A stretch of 64,000 nucleotides of DNA, from NCBI RefSeq assembly GCF_021271205.1, contig NZ_JAIWKS010000001.1, positions 124,001 to 188,000 of the forward strand, read 5' to 3'. The translations under genes were made by a program, and so were the position numbers. Within the stretch, counting starts at the first letter, position 1, and each line of letters begins with the position of its first letter. The notes below the pieces were generated by a model, which did no database searches, was not told where the DNA came from, and was given only the letters and a program-made list of their open reading frames with translations. Positions 35,042 through 43,954 of this stretch are shown here, piece after piece. This stretch comes from Pseudomonas uvaldensis. Lineage in GTDB: Bacteria > Pseudomonadota > Gammaproteobacteria > Pseudomonadales > Pseudomonadaceae.

Positions 35042-36519
35042 GATTGCTCCTTGTCGTCAGTAACCTCGACGACTTCGTGCGTGTTGTAGTTGAGGCCCAG
35101 CGCTTGGGCTCTGGCATTGTCAGCGGCGTTTTCCGCATCGACGGTTTCAGCGTCGTAACCAGTACGGGTGACCATTTCGCTGCGCGATGCGAAACCGGCC
35201 TGCACCTCCATGCGACGGGCCTGCACGTCTTGAACAGGTTGGATGTAGGCCCAGCCTTGCGGCACCCAGCGAGTGCGCAGATATTCGCGGCGGCGTTGCG
35301 CGTAGTTGTCCAGGGTCAGGGCACCGGACAGGACGGCCATGTCCATCCAGGCAGCCCGAACCGGGCGACAGAATTGGTGGACGTAAACGCCGAACTGCAG
35401 TTGCTCCAGTCGGCGCCGGAACTCGTTCAATACGACACGCAACGCCCGGTCATTCACCTCACGCATGTCACCGGTGAGGATCTCGTAGGGCGTACCGGTG
35501 CCGGCTGCTGCGGCCATCAGTTGTTGGCGCATGAAGTCCGGGTAGTTGTTGCCAGCATCCGGGGGTTTGGAGAATTCAACCTCCTCACCAGGCCCCAGTT
35601 CCTGCATGGTGCCGGGCTCAAGGGCAACCATGGGCGTGAACCCGTCACGGTCGAGGCTCAACGGCTGGCCGGTGACAGGATCCCTCGGCATGGGGCCAGA
35701 GTCCGGCGCCGGGCGGCTGATGAAGCCGGCGAACAGGTTGGCAACTTCCTGCCGGAACAGCACCGCGTCGTCGTAGTTATCGAGGCTGCGCAGGCGTTTC
35801 AGAACCGGTGACAGGCGCGGCACGCCACGCAATTGACCTGGTTCCACAGGTTCGAATATGTGTAACACCTGCGTCGCCGGTATCCGTACCAGTTGGTTGT
35901 AACCAGCATTCAGCGATACGCTGTCGCGGGGATGCGACAGGTACATCCAATAGGCTACCCGCTTGCCGCCCGGAGAGAACTCGATACCGGCACGTATGGT
36001 GTTACCAGTGCGCGTGGTCTCGAATTTGTCGTGGGGGACAAACTCCGGCGCGAGGATTTGCACCTGGAGCGGTACTGCCAGCCCCTCATCCACGCTGCGC
36101 GGTCGTAACCGGACAAAGCATTCGCCCGAGGTCTCGACGGTGCGAGCGACCAGCGCCTGCTGTCCGTAGAAGTCGGTGTGCTCATCCGCGTCCGCTTCGT
36201 CGACCCAGTCATCCCAGAGCAGTTGCAGTAATTTGCGCAACACGCCGTCATCGGTGTTCGGCCGAGGCGTGATGCCCGTGCCAATCAGGTTGCTGACACG
36301 TTTGTCTATGACGTTGAAGGCATACGGGTCGTTACGCACCGCCGCCCGTGAGCGGCCACGCAGGTTGCGCAGTGCCGGTGTGTTGATGCTGTTGATTCCG
36401 TTGTCGGGTGCATCCCAGCCAGTGGATCGGCGACCCTCTCCGGCGCCTTCGTAACTGGCCTTGATGTTCGACGGCAACAAGAATCCGCTACGGCTGAGCG
36501 TCGGATAGTGTCGGGCCAT
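35038..36519 (-). CDS. portal protein (lambda gpB family)
   Basis: The 493-residue protein has the hallmarks of lambda-type portals: RNDPYAFNVIDKRVSNLIGT, DFYGQQALVARTVETSGECF, and VLKRLRSLDNYDDAVLFRQE followed by GTPYEILTGDMREVNDRALR. It forms the dodecameric DNA entry vertex. Coupled on both sides (ATGA at the protease; one base at gpW). Confidence 0.95.
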   Translation of the reverse strand: MARHYPTLSRSGFLLPSNIKASYEGAGEGRRSTGWDAPDNGINSINTPALRNLRGRSRAAVRNDPYAFNVIDKRVSNLIGTGITPRPNTDDGVLRKLLQLLWDDWVDEADADEHTDFYGQQALVARTVETSGECFVRLRPRSVDEGLAVPLQVQILAPEFVPHDKFETTRTGNTIRAGIEFSPGGKRVAYWMYLSHPRDSVSLNAGYNQLVRIPATQVLHIFEPVEPGQLRGVPRLSPVLKRLRSLDNYDDAVLFRQEVANLFAGFISRPAPDSGPMPRDPVTGQPLSLDRDGFTPMVALEPGTMQELGPGEEVEFSKPPDAGNNYPDFMRQQLMAAAAGTGTPYEILTGDMREVNDRALRVVLNEFRRRLEQLQFGVYVHQFCRPVRAAWMDMAVLSGALTLDNYAQRRREYLRTRWVPQGWAYIQPVQDVQARRMEVQAGFASRSEMVTRTGYDAETVDAENAADNARAQALGLNYNTHEVVEVTDDKEQS

Positions 36520-36725
36520 CAGACTCCTTTGCCTCCGTGATACAGCCGGACTACGCGGGAGCGCGGCCCGGCCGAGTTGACCAGAGAGGTGCGGATCTCG
36601 TCGCGAGCCTTAATCAGCTCGTCGACGGTGCGGTATTCCACGGTGCGGTCGGTGTAGCGCACGACTTTCTCACCGCGAGCGATGGCCGCCTCAACCGCGT
36701 CGAGGTGCTTTTGTGTAAAGGACAT
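36519..36725 (-). CDS. head-tail joining protein gpW
   Basis: The 68-residue protein matches lambda gpW: FTQKHLDAVEAAIARGEKVV, RTVEYRTVDELIKARDEI. It stabilises packaged DNA and prepares the connector for the tail. Confidence 0.93.
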   Translation of the reverse strand: MSFTQKHLDAVEAAIARGEKVVRYTDRTVEYRTVDELIKARDEIRTSLVNSAGPRSRVVRLYHGGKGV

Positions 36726-36726
36726 A

Positions 36727-38739
36727 TCAGCGTCTCTTCAGATAGCCGCTGGTGGAGCTGCGGCGTTGAGGGGGAGGTGCAGCGGGTCGTGGTTGAACCG
36801 CTTGAGCAACAGGTTGCGGGGTTGGTTGGGGCATGGCCGCCGGAACTGGCTGAGTGACTCGCTCGCCCTGCACAGGCTTGATCCCCAGCGCGTCATCGAA
36901 CAACCCAGACTGCGCCAGGGCCTGACGGACCCGCTCCCAGTCGTGCTCCTTGTAGCGGTTGATTCCCAGGTAATGCGCCATGGCAAGGCAGTACACCATC
37001 AGGTCGAGGGCTTCGTTGCGCTCGGCCTTGCCCTTGACCCATTCAATGCGCTTGTGACCCCGCACGTAACGGGCGACCTTACGTTCAGCTACGCACTGCG
37101 CGAAAAAGTCGTCCGGCAGGTCGCTGGCAAAATGCAGCGCGCCAGGGCCGGACTCGAATGGGTAGCGGTTGTAGATCCAGTCTTTCGCCGTGTCGGTACC
37201 GACAAACCACAGCTCAGCACCGTTGCGTTCGGTCTGGCCTTTCCAGGTCACATCCACCATCGATGGCCGCTGGGCAATCACCGGCTTGCCGGGCTTGCTC
37301 GCGCCCTTGATGGCGAACACATTTCGCCAGCGGCGCACGCGGCAGAACTGATAGACCTCGTCGGTGTGATGGCCGCCGGAGTCGACAGCCGTTGCCAGGA
37401 TACCCAGGCCAACACCGCAGGGATGCCGGTACTTGGCCTTGAGCAATTCGTCCAGCGCAGCCCAGGTCCGCTCATCTGCCGGGTCGCCCGCAACGATCTG
37501 GTAGTCAATGACCCAGCGCTCCATGCCGACGCCCCAGCCCATCGCCATGAACTCCAGGCGGTTGGCCTGGACGTCGACGGCGCCGGTGATCATGAGCACG
37601 CCGGCCGGCATCGAGCCGAGGGTGAAGTTTTCCAGGCGTGCCCGGTGCTTCAGGGTATCGGCCTTGGTTTGCTCCTGGGCGCTGTCCCAGACCTTCGCCA
37701 AACGGGTGTTGTAGAACACCTGCATCGGCTCAAGGTCGCCCTTGGCCTGGGCTTTTTTGGCCTTTTCGAACTGCTTGGCGAGGGACTTCCAGTCCATCCA
37801 GCCGAGCGGTGAATACAAGGCGTTGAGGGTAAACCCCACCGTCTCGCCGTCGCCCTCGGCATGGGCGCGCCACTCGCCTTTGGCGAGCATCTCGGCCTTG
37901 TGGTACTCCTCGATCAGCACGTCACAATCAGGTCCTGCGCACTGGTAGTGCACCAAGCTGAAGTCCCGCGAGTAGTGCAGGCGTTCCCATTCCAGGGTCT
38001 GCTTGTGGCCGCAGGTGGGGCACGGCACGTAGTAGTGACGCTGGTCGCTGCCCTCGAACAAGTCGGAGATCCGCGAGGCACCTTTGATGGTTGGCGAACT
38101 GGAGAAGTAGAACTTCGCATTGCGACCGAACGTACTGCCTCGCGTTTCCGCCAGCTCGATGGGGTCACCCTCCTCGCCGATGTCCACTTCCCAGCGGTCG
38201 ATCTCATCGCCGTAAACGTAGCGCGCCGACAGCTCCGAAAGGTTGGCCGCCGAGCCGGCCGTGGTGACGTACAGCGAACCGCCTTCGAACTCCTTGGTGT
38301 CCATGGTGTTGCGCGAGTCTCGCGAGCGGCTGGAGGCCACACGCTCGCGCAGGACCGGTGTGGCCTTAATGGTTTTGCCGATCCGGGAGGACACGCGTTT
38401 CGCCAAGCCCAGGCTTGGCAGCAACGTCAGGATGTTCGACGGCGCCATGTGGATCAGGCCGCCGATCCAGTTCAAGGCGATCTGAGTTTTCATCAGCTGC
38501 GAGGCGACCATGGTCACCACGCGCTTGCTGGGGTGAGCCGGTGACAAGCAACGCATGGGTTCGCGGGCGTACGGTGTACGCGACGTGCGGTACTGGCCGG
38601 GCTCGGCAGCGCCGGTGTCACGCGGGATGCGCATGTACTCGTCGGCCCATACATCGATCCAGACATCCGGGTCCGGACGCAGCCCACGGAAATACGCCTC
38701 GCGGTACACCTCTGCACCGTCAGGGATTTCCGTGGGCAT
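36727..38739 (-). CDS. terminase large subunit (GpA family)
   Basis: The 670-residue protein is a lambda gpA relative. The packaging ATPase has a non-standard Walker A (VASQLMKTQIAL) and YGDEIDRWE as Walker B. The Zn-type CPTCGHKQTLEW follows in the middle. The nuclease region carries TGAVDVQANRLEFMAMGWG and AVDSGGHHTDEVYQFC. A basic, proline-rich C-terminus ends the protein. Presence indicates cos-type packaging. Confidence 0.95.
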   Translation of the reverse strand: MPTEIPDGAEVYREAYFRGLRPDPDVWIDVWADEYMRIPRDTGAAEPGQYRTSRTPYAREPMRCLSPAHPSKRVVTMVASQLMKTQIALNWIGGLIHMAPSNILTLLPSLGLAKRVSSRIGKTIKATPVLRERVASSRSRDSRNTMDTKEFEGGSLYVTTAGSAANLSELSARYVYGDEIDRWEVDIGEEGDPIELAETRGSTFGRNAKFYFSSSPTIKGASRISDLFEGSDQRHYYVPCPTCGHKQTLEWERLHYSRDFSLVHYQCAGPDCDVLIEEYHKAEMLAKGEWRAHAEGDGETVGFTLNALYSPLGWMDWKSLAKQFEKAKKAQAKGDLEPMQVFYNTRLAKVWDSAQEQTKADTLKHRARLENFTLGSMPAGVLMITGAVDVQANRLEFMAMGWGVGMERWVIDYQIVAGDPADERTWAALDELLKAKYRHPCGVGLGILATAVDSGGHHTDEVYQFCRVRRWRNVFAIKGASKPGKPVIAQRPSMVDVTWKGQTERNGAELWFVGTDTAKDWIYNRYPFESGPGALHFASDLPDDFFAQCVAERKVARYVRGHKRIEWVKGKAERNEALDLMVYCLAMAHYLGINRYKEHDWERVRQALAQSGLFDDALGIKPVQGERVTQPVPAAMPQPTPQPVAQAVQPRPAAPPPQRRSSTSGYLKRR

Positions 38740-38743
38740 AGGC

Positions 38744-39346
38744 TCAACTCGTGTTCAGGGCGTGTTCAAGGTCCGCCGAGGACAGGCGTTCCGCATCCTC
38801 CAGCGTGCGGCGTAATGCCGCCGTCAGGTATTTTTCGATTTCCCAGGGGTCAGTCATGACCGCCAGCTCCGGCGCCAGTTGTGGCGGCATGCCAAACAGC
38901 TGATCGCGCAGGAGCCGGCCAGCGTTGTAGGCGCCCGTTTTTACAGCGGGCAACGCGACTAATGAGCCCTTGGCCTTGTGCAGCTCAATTTCGGCGAGCT
39001 GGGCCAAGTTGTGCTCGCGCAGTGCGCGGGCTTTCTGGAAGTCGGGGAGCTGCCCCGCAGGGGTGTTCGCGGGCGGCGGCGCAGCCGTGCAAGTCGGCTC
39101 AACCGAGGTTGAAAGCCGGCCGTACACGTCACGCTGAATCCTGTCCTGCTGGTGACGCTCGGCAACGGCGGCTTTGCTCGGGTCGGCAGTGTCGCGAATC
39201 AACGCTTCACTGGCCTGAACATCGACTTGTCTGCCGTCGGCACTGAGCACCAGCCGGTTGTTGTTTTTCAACCAGGTGATGTAGCTCGGTGCCCTGCCGA
39301 TCCGGGCCGCGAAGGCGCTCTTCGACAGGTACTGTGGTTCTGTCAT
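38744..39346 (-). CDS. terminase small subunit (Nu1-like)
   Basis: The 200-residue protein begins with a Nu1-type winged helix (LSKSAFAARIGRAPSYITWL), which binds cos. A linker rich in Ala and Pro follows, then a helical domain that contacts the large subunit (FQKARALREHNLAQLAEIEL). Start MTEPQYLSK at 39346. It ends 4 bases before gpA. Confidence 0.9.
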   Translation of the reverse strand: MTEPQYLSKSAFAARIGRAPSYITWLKNNNRLVLSADGRQVDVQASEALIRDTADPSKAAVAERHQQDRIQRDVYGRLSTSVEPTCTAAPPPANTPAGQLPDFQKARALREHNLAQLAEIELHKAKGSLVALPAVKTGAYNAGRLLRDQLFGMPPQLAPELAVMTDPWEIEKYLTAALRRTLEDAERLSSADLEHALNTS

Positions 39347-39360
39347 GAGCCCTCCTTTCA

Positions 39361-39493
39361 ACGGCTTTTCAATGCGAACCTTTCAATTTCAACGGGTTGA
39401 ATTTCAGTAAGCTGGCAACCCTGCCGCTAACGCTTTCCCGCGGGTTTGCGACCCCGTGTCCCCTGTATGTTCCCAGGGTCCCCGGAGCCAAAA
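39361..39493. other. candidate cos region
   Basis: The 133-base gap between holin and Nu1 is in the place where lambda has cos. On the minus strand it contains ACGGGGTCGCAAACCCGCGG, reminiscent of the G/C-rich lambda cosN with its GCGACC...CGCGGG core. No exact cohesive end can be defined from the sequence. Confidence 0.3.
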
Positions 39494-39838
39494 TCACCCC
39501 TGCCCACCGCCAGTCGGCGGTGCCTCTGCTACACCCAGCCGCTTGGCGGCCCAGCGTTCGTAAAGGCCGATGGCGACATCGGCACCAGCCATCGCCGTCA
39601 AACATCCCAGGGCGCCGGCCGTCCAGATCGACATGCCCGCAGCGATCATCAACATCATCGCCGTCACCCCGCAGGCGATACAGGCGCCGGATCGGAGAGC
39701 CAGGCGCCGCAGCAATGCCCAGCCCCGCGCCCCGTCCTTGTCCGCCCGCCACATCTCCCCCGATACGCCACCGACCAAGGCCAGGAGAATTACTAACCAG
39801 ATCGGCATCTCTGCCAGTGCTTGCTGCTCGTTCGTCAT
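39494..39838 (-). CDS. holin (LydA/holin 3 type)
   Basis: The 114-residue protein starts MTNEQQALAEMPIW and has three hydrophobic segments: residues 10-25, RSGACIACGVTAMMLMIAAG, and a third in the ALGCLTAMAGADVAIGLY region. This matches the Phage_holin_3_3 plan. It would time lysis and release the endolysin. It is the first gene of the late operon, 20 kb away from the endolysin and spanins. Confidence 0.82.
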   Translation of the reverse strand: MTNEQQALAEMPIWLVILLALVGGVSGEMWRADKDGARGWALLRRLALRSGACIACGVTAMMLMIAAGMSIWTAGALGCLTAMAGADVAIGLYERWAAKRLGVAEAPPTGGGQG

Positions 39839-39857
39839 TGCCCTGCCCCTTAAACGC

Positions 39858-39880
39858 AAAAACCCGGCGCAAGGGCCGGG
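39858..39880 (-). terminator. intrinsic terminator between the Q-like gene and the late operon (tR'-like)
   Basis: Minus strand CCCGGC-6 bases-GCCGGG followed by TTTTT. It precedes the holin gene and follows the Q-like gene, as lambda tR' does. Confidence 0.6.
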
Positions 39881-40053
39881 TATGGTGTGTGGTGTCGGCC
39901 GCTTTATGCGGTCGCACCTATCGAAGATGAGTACTTTTTACAGGTCGATTCCGGTGGCAGCAAGCCTGTTTTAATGCCACCCGGTGAATGTCTGGTGAAC
40001 GCCTAGGCAATGTCGGCGAATATCTTTATTTCGGCTTCCAGCGCCTGTGGCGC

Positions 40054-40330
40054 TGTCCTGCCTGTCCCACTACCTTAGATCGAAGTGGGACAGCTACAGG
40101 CGCCTAAATTCGGGGCCTGCCCCGCTGTCCTACCTTATTTCCTCTTCTCTCACGTAAAGAGAAAAAGCTAAGAGCACGCGTGCGCGCCATGGGCGCGTAT
40201 ACGCTCCCGCTACGCTCACACATGGGCGGGACGTGCGGAAAAGTTGGACAGTAGGACAGCCCAAGAACAACGCGGCCCGCGCTTGTCCAACTGCACTAAA
40301 CAGCAGTGGGACAAGGCGAGCCGGTAGGAC
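40054..40330. repeat. array of GTNGGACA boxes in inverted pairs
   Basis: In this 277-base stretch without a gene, GTGGGACA, GTAGGACA, GTTGGACA or their complements occur at 40063, 40085, 40126, 40242, 40250, 40283, 40305 and 40323. A related TGTCCTG lies at 40054. Several form inverted pairs, for example CTGTCCCACT...AGTGGGACAG. The array lies between the Q-like gene and the holin, near the primase-helicase. Origin of replication, late promoter control or a packaging signal are possible; nothing else is visible in 39881-40350. Confidence 0.6.
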
Positions 40331-40350
40331 AGCGACGGGCGCAAACAGGA

Positions 40351-40710
40351 TCAAGCAGCGATCCCCATCAGCAGCCAATAGATGCAGAGGTGAGCGTCAT
40401 GCAGACGCTGATAGTAGGTGTCGCGCCCACAGCCGCAATGGGCGTACTTCAAGCGCATGTCGGAGTCCTGGTTGCAGTAGTGCTCTCGCACAATTTGCAC
40501 ATGCTGGGGGTCGAGATGTTTGGTCACAATCAACTCGATATCCAGCGAGCCCTCCAACGGCGCTCGGAACGCACGTCGGCCTCGAATCAACTGCCCATTG
40601 CTCTCCATCATCATGGCAACCATGTTCCCACCGGCGAGCCCGCCGGCACTCAGGCCGCAATGCAGATCCTCGGCCCATTTACGCAGCCGCGCATCGATCT
40701 CTTTAATCAT
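40351..40710 (-). CDS. Q-like late gene regulator (antiterminator or sigma-like HTH)
   Basis: The 119-residue protein ends with a helix-turn-helix of the sigma-4/Q type (HVQIVREHYCNQDSDMRLKY, then CGCGRDTYYQRLHDAHLCIY). Size and place, directly before the late operon and after the replication gene, are those of Q-like antiterminators. Overlap with the primase gene is 8 bases. The call is by motif and position only; the terminators inside the late operon are consistent with antitermination. Confidence 0.65.
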   Translation of the reverse strand: MIKEIDARLRKWAEDLHCGLSAGGLAGGNMVAMMMESNGQLIRGRRAFRAPLEGSLDIELIVTKHLDPQHVQIVREHYCNQDSDMRLKYAHCGCGRDTYYQRLHDAHLCIYWLLMGIAA

Positions 40711-42922
40711 CGAAACATGGCTCCTCGACCGGCTGCACTTTCAGGTTCGATGCCCCGCCCCAATTTTGCGGCTTCTTGTAACCCCAGGGCCGGACACCAC
40801 TCTTAGGCAAAGCTGGCAGCCGGACTTTCCGCCAACCCAACCGGTGCATGATCGCCCCGACCCGCATCTGCTCTGGCTTGCCCCAATGTCCATAGTCCAG
40901 CTTCAAAGCCCCGAGTAAAATGTCGGTGCCGGTCGCGGTTTCTCCAATCTGAGATTCTTCCAGCCAAGCCAGGATCGGGCCCTCCCACTCGTCCACAACA
41001 AAGCGCTCTTCCTGCGCCTCAGCGAACAGCGGCGCCTCCTCCCGGTTGACCCACCAGATATCGCCGGACTGATAGCAAAACATCGCCTCGGCCCATAGCT
41101 GATCGCGGATCTCGCGCAGCTTGTCGAACTCCACCTTGGTACATGCGACCGGCCAATAGCGCCGGTTGCCGGTGGCGTCCTTCAGGTATTCATCCTGGTT
41201 CGTCGTACCCACGAAAACACACTGGCGTGGCACGTCCATCGTTCTGCGGCCATAGCTTTCGCGGTAGGTGTCGGTCGAGGCCGAGAAGAACTGCTTTGCC
41301 TTGGTGGACTCAGCCTTGTTGAAACTATCCAGCTCTCCCAGCTCCACGATCCACTTGCCGCGAATCGCCTGGAAGCCATCCTTATCACCCAGGGCGAAGG
41401 GCGTATCCATAAACCAATCACCGCCCAACACGGACATGGCCGTAGACTTACCGGCGCCCTGCGCGCCTTCGAGAATCATCACCGAGTCTGCCTTGCAACC
41501 GGGCTGCATCACCCGGCCGACCGCTGACACCATCCAGCGCTTGCCAACCTTCGAGCTGTAGTCCGAAGGGGCTACCCCCATGATGTCGGTTAACCAGGTA
41601 TCAAGCCGTGGCACTCGGTCCCATTCCAGGCCGCTGAGGTAGTTGCGCACGGGATGGAAGGCGTTGTCATGGGCAACCACACTGACCGCCTCGATCACAC
41701 TGCTGGCCTTGACCCGCAAGTTGTACTGCTGGGCGAGCCACTTCATCACCAGCATGTCATCGATGTCAGCCCAATCGCCAACCCCGCCGCCATACGGGGC
41801 AGTACGCAGCTTGACGATTTTTGAGCTGAAAGCGCTGAACCCAATCACACCGGCCCAGCGTTCGTCGTTGCTCAGGATCAGCTCGACGTTTTGCATATGG
41901 GCGATCAACATGCCGTTTTCGGTCCGAGCCAACCGGTCTTTCCAGCCACCCGCTGCAGGAGGCTTGACCACCGCCAGCACCTGCCGACGCACCGCCTCCA
42001 GACCTTCGGCACAGTGCAGGTCGTTGAAGTCAGTCCACTTGTCCTCTCGTTCACCCGAAAAGATCGGGCCGACGACCTGACCACCCACAACCGTAGCCGC
42101 GTTGTTGGCCTTCTCTTCACCTGGGTTCCAGGGCTCGCCATTCGGGCGCTTGGTCTTCCAGTCATCGTCACGGCAGATGATGATCGGGCGTCCGGGAAAA
42201 CGCTCACGCATGATCTTGGCGACAGCCAGCAAATTGCCCGCGTCAAAGGCAACCACAACCGTGAGCGAGGTCGCCATATGCAGGCTAATTCCGGTGGCGT
42301 ACCCCTCACATTCGAGTATCGGCTCACCCGGCTCCGGGTGCGGACCGATCAGAAGAAAAGCCCCCTCTTTCGACATGCCGTAGGGCCAATAAGACTTGTC
42401 CCTGCCGGTTTCCTCTTGCTTCTCGGGGAATATCACTTGCAGCCCGACGATCTGGTCCCGAGCATTTTGCATGGGCACCAAAACCGCGCCGGAGCGCGGG
42501 GCATAACGAACGCCGAGGCCTACGATCTGCTTTCGATCCAGATAGACGCTACGGCCTTTCTCGGGCATCCGCTTGAACAAAGCAGCGGCACGGTTAGCCG
42601 CTCGACGGGCAGCGTTGGCAGCCTTCTCGGCGGCCTTGCGCTTGGCTTCCTCCTGACGAGCGCGCATGACTTCGCGCTCTTCAGGCGTCATCCGACCGGG
42701 CTTTACCTTGATCTTTTGCGTTTCACCTGTACGCCAGTCGCCGAACGCGCCGAAGATCAGGGTTTCGCCCTTCTCGGTGTGGTGCTCGTGTAGAATGTAC
42801 CAGCCGTTTTTCTCTTTGCCTTTGTCCAGGGCGGTCTTGCATCGAGTCAGCTCGCCGTAAATCAGCGGCTGCGCAGGTTCCAGGCCATAGTCGGCAAATT
42901 GATTCAGCACGTCATCGAGCAT
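40703..42922 (-). CDS. primase-helicase (Toprim plus VapE-type SF3/AAA domain)
   Basis: The 739-residue protein has an N-terminal primase half with a Toprim core (EPILECEGYATGISLHMATS, then RPIIICRDDDWK). A C-terminal virulence-associated-E helicase has Walker A LEGAQGAGKST, followed by RRTMDVPRQCVFVGTTNQDE and GNRRYWPVAC. Start MLDDVLNQF at 42922 behind GGGAGG. This single gene probably carries priming and unwinding for phage replication. An arginine/alanine-rich coiled stretch separates the early sections. Confidence 0.92.
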   Translation of the reverse strand: MLDDVLNQFADYGLEPAQPLIYGELTRCKTALDKGKEKNGWYILHEHHTEKGETLIFGAFGDWRTGETQKIKVKPGRMTPEEREVMRARQEEAKRKAAEKAANAARRAANRAAALFKRMPEKGRSVYLDRKQIVGLGVRYAPRSGAVLVPMQNARDQIVGLQVIFPEKQEETGRDKSYWPYGMSKEGAFLLIGPHPEPGEPILECEGYATGISLHMATSLTVVVAFDAGNLLAVAKIMRERFPGRPIIICRDDDWKTKRPNGEPWNPGEEKANNAATVVGGQVVGPIFSGEREDKWTDFNDLHCAEGLEAVRRQVLAVVKPPAAGGWKDRLARTENGMLIAHMQNVELILSNDERWAGVIGFSAFSSKIVKLRTAPYGGGVGDWADIDDMLVMKWLAQQYNLRVKASSVIEAVSVVAHDNAFHPVRNYLSGLEWDRVPRLDTWLTDIMGVAPSDYSSKVGKRWMVSAVGRVMQPGCKADSVMILEGAQGAGKSTAMSVLGGDWFMDTPFALGDKDGFQAIRGKWIVELGELDSFNKAESTKAKQFFSASTDTYRESYGRRTMDVPRQCVFVGTTNQDEYLKDATGNRRYWPVACTKVEFDKLREIRDQLWAEAMFCYQSGDIWWVNREEAPLFAEAQEERFVVDEWEGPILAWLEESQIGETATGTDILLGALKLDYGHWGKPEQMRVGAIMHRLGWRKVRLPALPKSGVRPWGYKKPQNWGGASNLKVQPVEEPCFDD

Positions 42923-43139
42923 ACCGAGCCTCCCGCAACTCATTGAAGGACTGGCACGTCACACAATGAGTGCAGCCCCGCAGAGCCAGGCGGCGCGCTT
43001 CGGGAATAGCCCCGCCGCAGCCGTCACAGAACAACGAGGAATGGCTGGGCATCGCCGGCTTGAATGCAGCGCGAGCCGCAAGTGCCTGATCGATGCGCTC
43101 TTGCACCAAGTCATTGGCGAAATCAGCAATGTCAGCCAC
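42912..43139 (-). CDS. TraR/DksA-type zinc finger protein
   Basis: The 75-residue protein starts at GTG 43139, overlapping the CII stop. It has the four-cysteine finger CDGC...CTHC in its C-terminal half and a helical N-terminus (IADFANDLVQERIDQALAAR). Phage relatives bind the secondary channel of RNA polymerase and alter transcription without ppGpp. Confidence 0.88.
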   Translation of the reverse strand: MADIADFANDLVQERIDQALAARAAFKPAMPSHSSLFCDGCGGAIPEARRLALRGCTHCVTCQSFNELREARYAR

Positions 43140-43650
43140 GGCCGTCACCCCGCGTTGTGTGGTTGACGTACGTGGCGCGGTTGAACAATCCCAGCAGCCC
43201 CTGGATACCTCGAAATACCTGCAGGCGAATCGCGGCCAACTCGTGGTCGCTGACCACCCCATCGCCAATGCTCTTGGCCCAGGTATCAGCCAGATCGGCC
43301 ACCTGCCGGAAATATTCGGCGAGGCCGACCGTCAACGTCTCTGGCATGTCAGTGGTGTACACCTCAGACAGCTCATGCCAGATCGTATCGCCGACCAACG
43401 CATGCACCGCATCCAGAATGCGCCTGTCCTTCGTCAGTTCGAGGATCTCGCCAAACTCTTGGATGTTCACCGAGTGGCTAGGGTGTGTGGGAGACAGCTT
43501 GTGCTGCAGCGTGGTGGGGTTTCGGCCAGTGGTGGCGGCGATTGCAGCGGCGCCGCCTGGGTAATCCCGTGCGGCATGGTAAAGCGCCAGATCAAGCGGC
43601 AGGACTTCCCGCTGTGCTCGTTCGACGCAACTCAGAGCGATTCGGCTCAT
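43132..43650 (-). CDS. phage regulatory protein CII family
   Basis: The 172-residue protein matches the phage CII regulatory family of P2/lambdoid Pseudomonas phages. It has AREVLPLDLALYHAARDYPG-like residues at the start (REVLPLDLALYHAARDYPGG), the HTH segment IAATTGRNPTTLQHKLSPTH, and a helical C-terminus with WAKSIGDGVVSDHELAAIR. ATG 43650 overlaps the stop of a small upstream frame (ATGA). It would act in the lysis-lysogeny decision or replication start. Confidence 0.85.
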   Translation of the reverse strand: MSRIALSCVERAQREVLPLDLALYHAARDYPGGAAAIAATTGRNPTTLQHKLSPTHPSHSVNIQEFGEILELTKDRRILDAVHALVGDTIWHELSEVYTTDMPETLTVGLAEYFRQVADLADTWAKSIGDGVVSDHELAAIRLQVFRGIQGLLGLFNRATYVNHTTRGDGRG

Positions 43651-43763
43651 GGCATTAATCCTTGAAAGTTGCCAGTGCCGCGCGACATGCAGTGGTGATA
43701 CATTTGCCGCGTGGCTTGAAAGGGCCCAAACGCCGGATAGATCTTCGGGATCGACACCGGCAC
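43647..43763 (-). CDS. small phage protein between cro and cII, at least 38 aa
   Basis: A frame read from GTG 43763 gives MPVSIPKIYPAFGPFQATRQ at its start and TGNFQGLMP at its end. The stop overlaps the cII start (ATGA), which indicates coupling. The amino-acid content (Y, F, H, M) looks like a real protein rather than an antisense frame. The frame stays open upstream, so the true start may be earlier. No function known. Confidence 0.5.
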   Translation of the reverse strand: MPVSIPKIYPAFGPFQATRQMYHHCMSRGTGNFQGLMP

Positions 43764-43954
43764 CGTGCCGAGGCGAGCAATCCATTGTTCACCCCTGGCG
43801 CAACAGCTGCCCAATCTGTGGTGGAAAAGGCAGCAACACCAAGGCTTCCGAGCCTTGGGAAAGCGCGATAAGGAGAGGTGGTTTGCATGTGGTGTGCCCG
43901 CCTACCTTTATCGCGACCCGACAGCGCTGTGGTGGTGCGTGCCGGGAGGAACTG

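Noticed and set aside
40054..40330. Box array as CRISPR or tRNA cluster
   Set aside because: Boxes are 8 bases, irregularly spaced and inverted; no cloverleaf can be drawn.
43655..43888. 77-codon minus-strand frame before cII
   Set aside because: No ribosome binding site and Arg/Cys-rich antisense-like content; the overlapping frame ending at 43647 with ATGA to cII is better.
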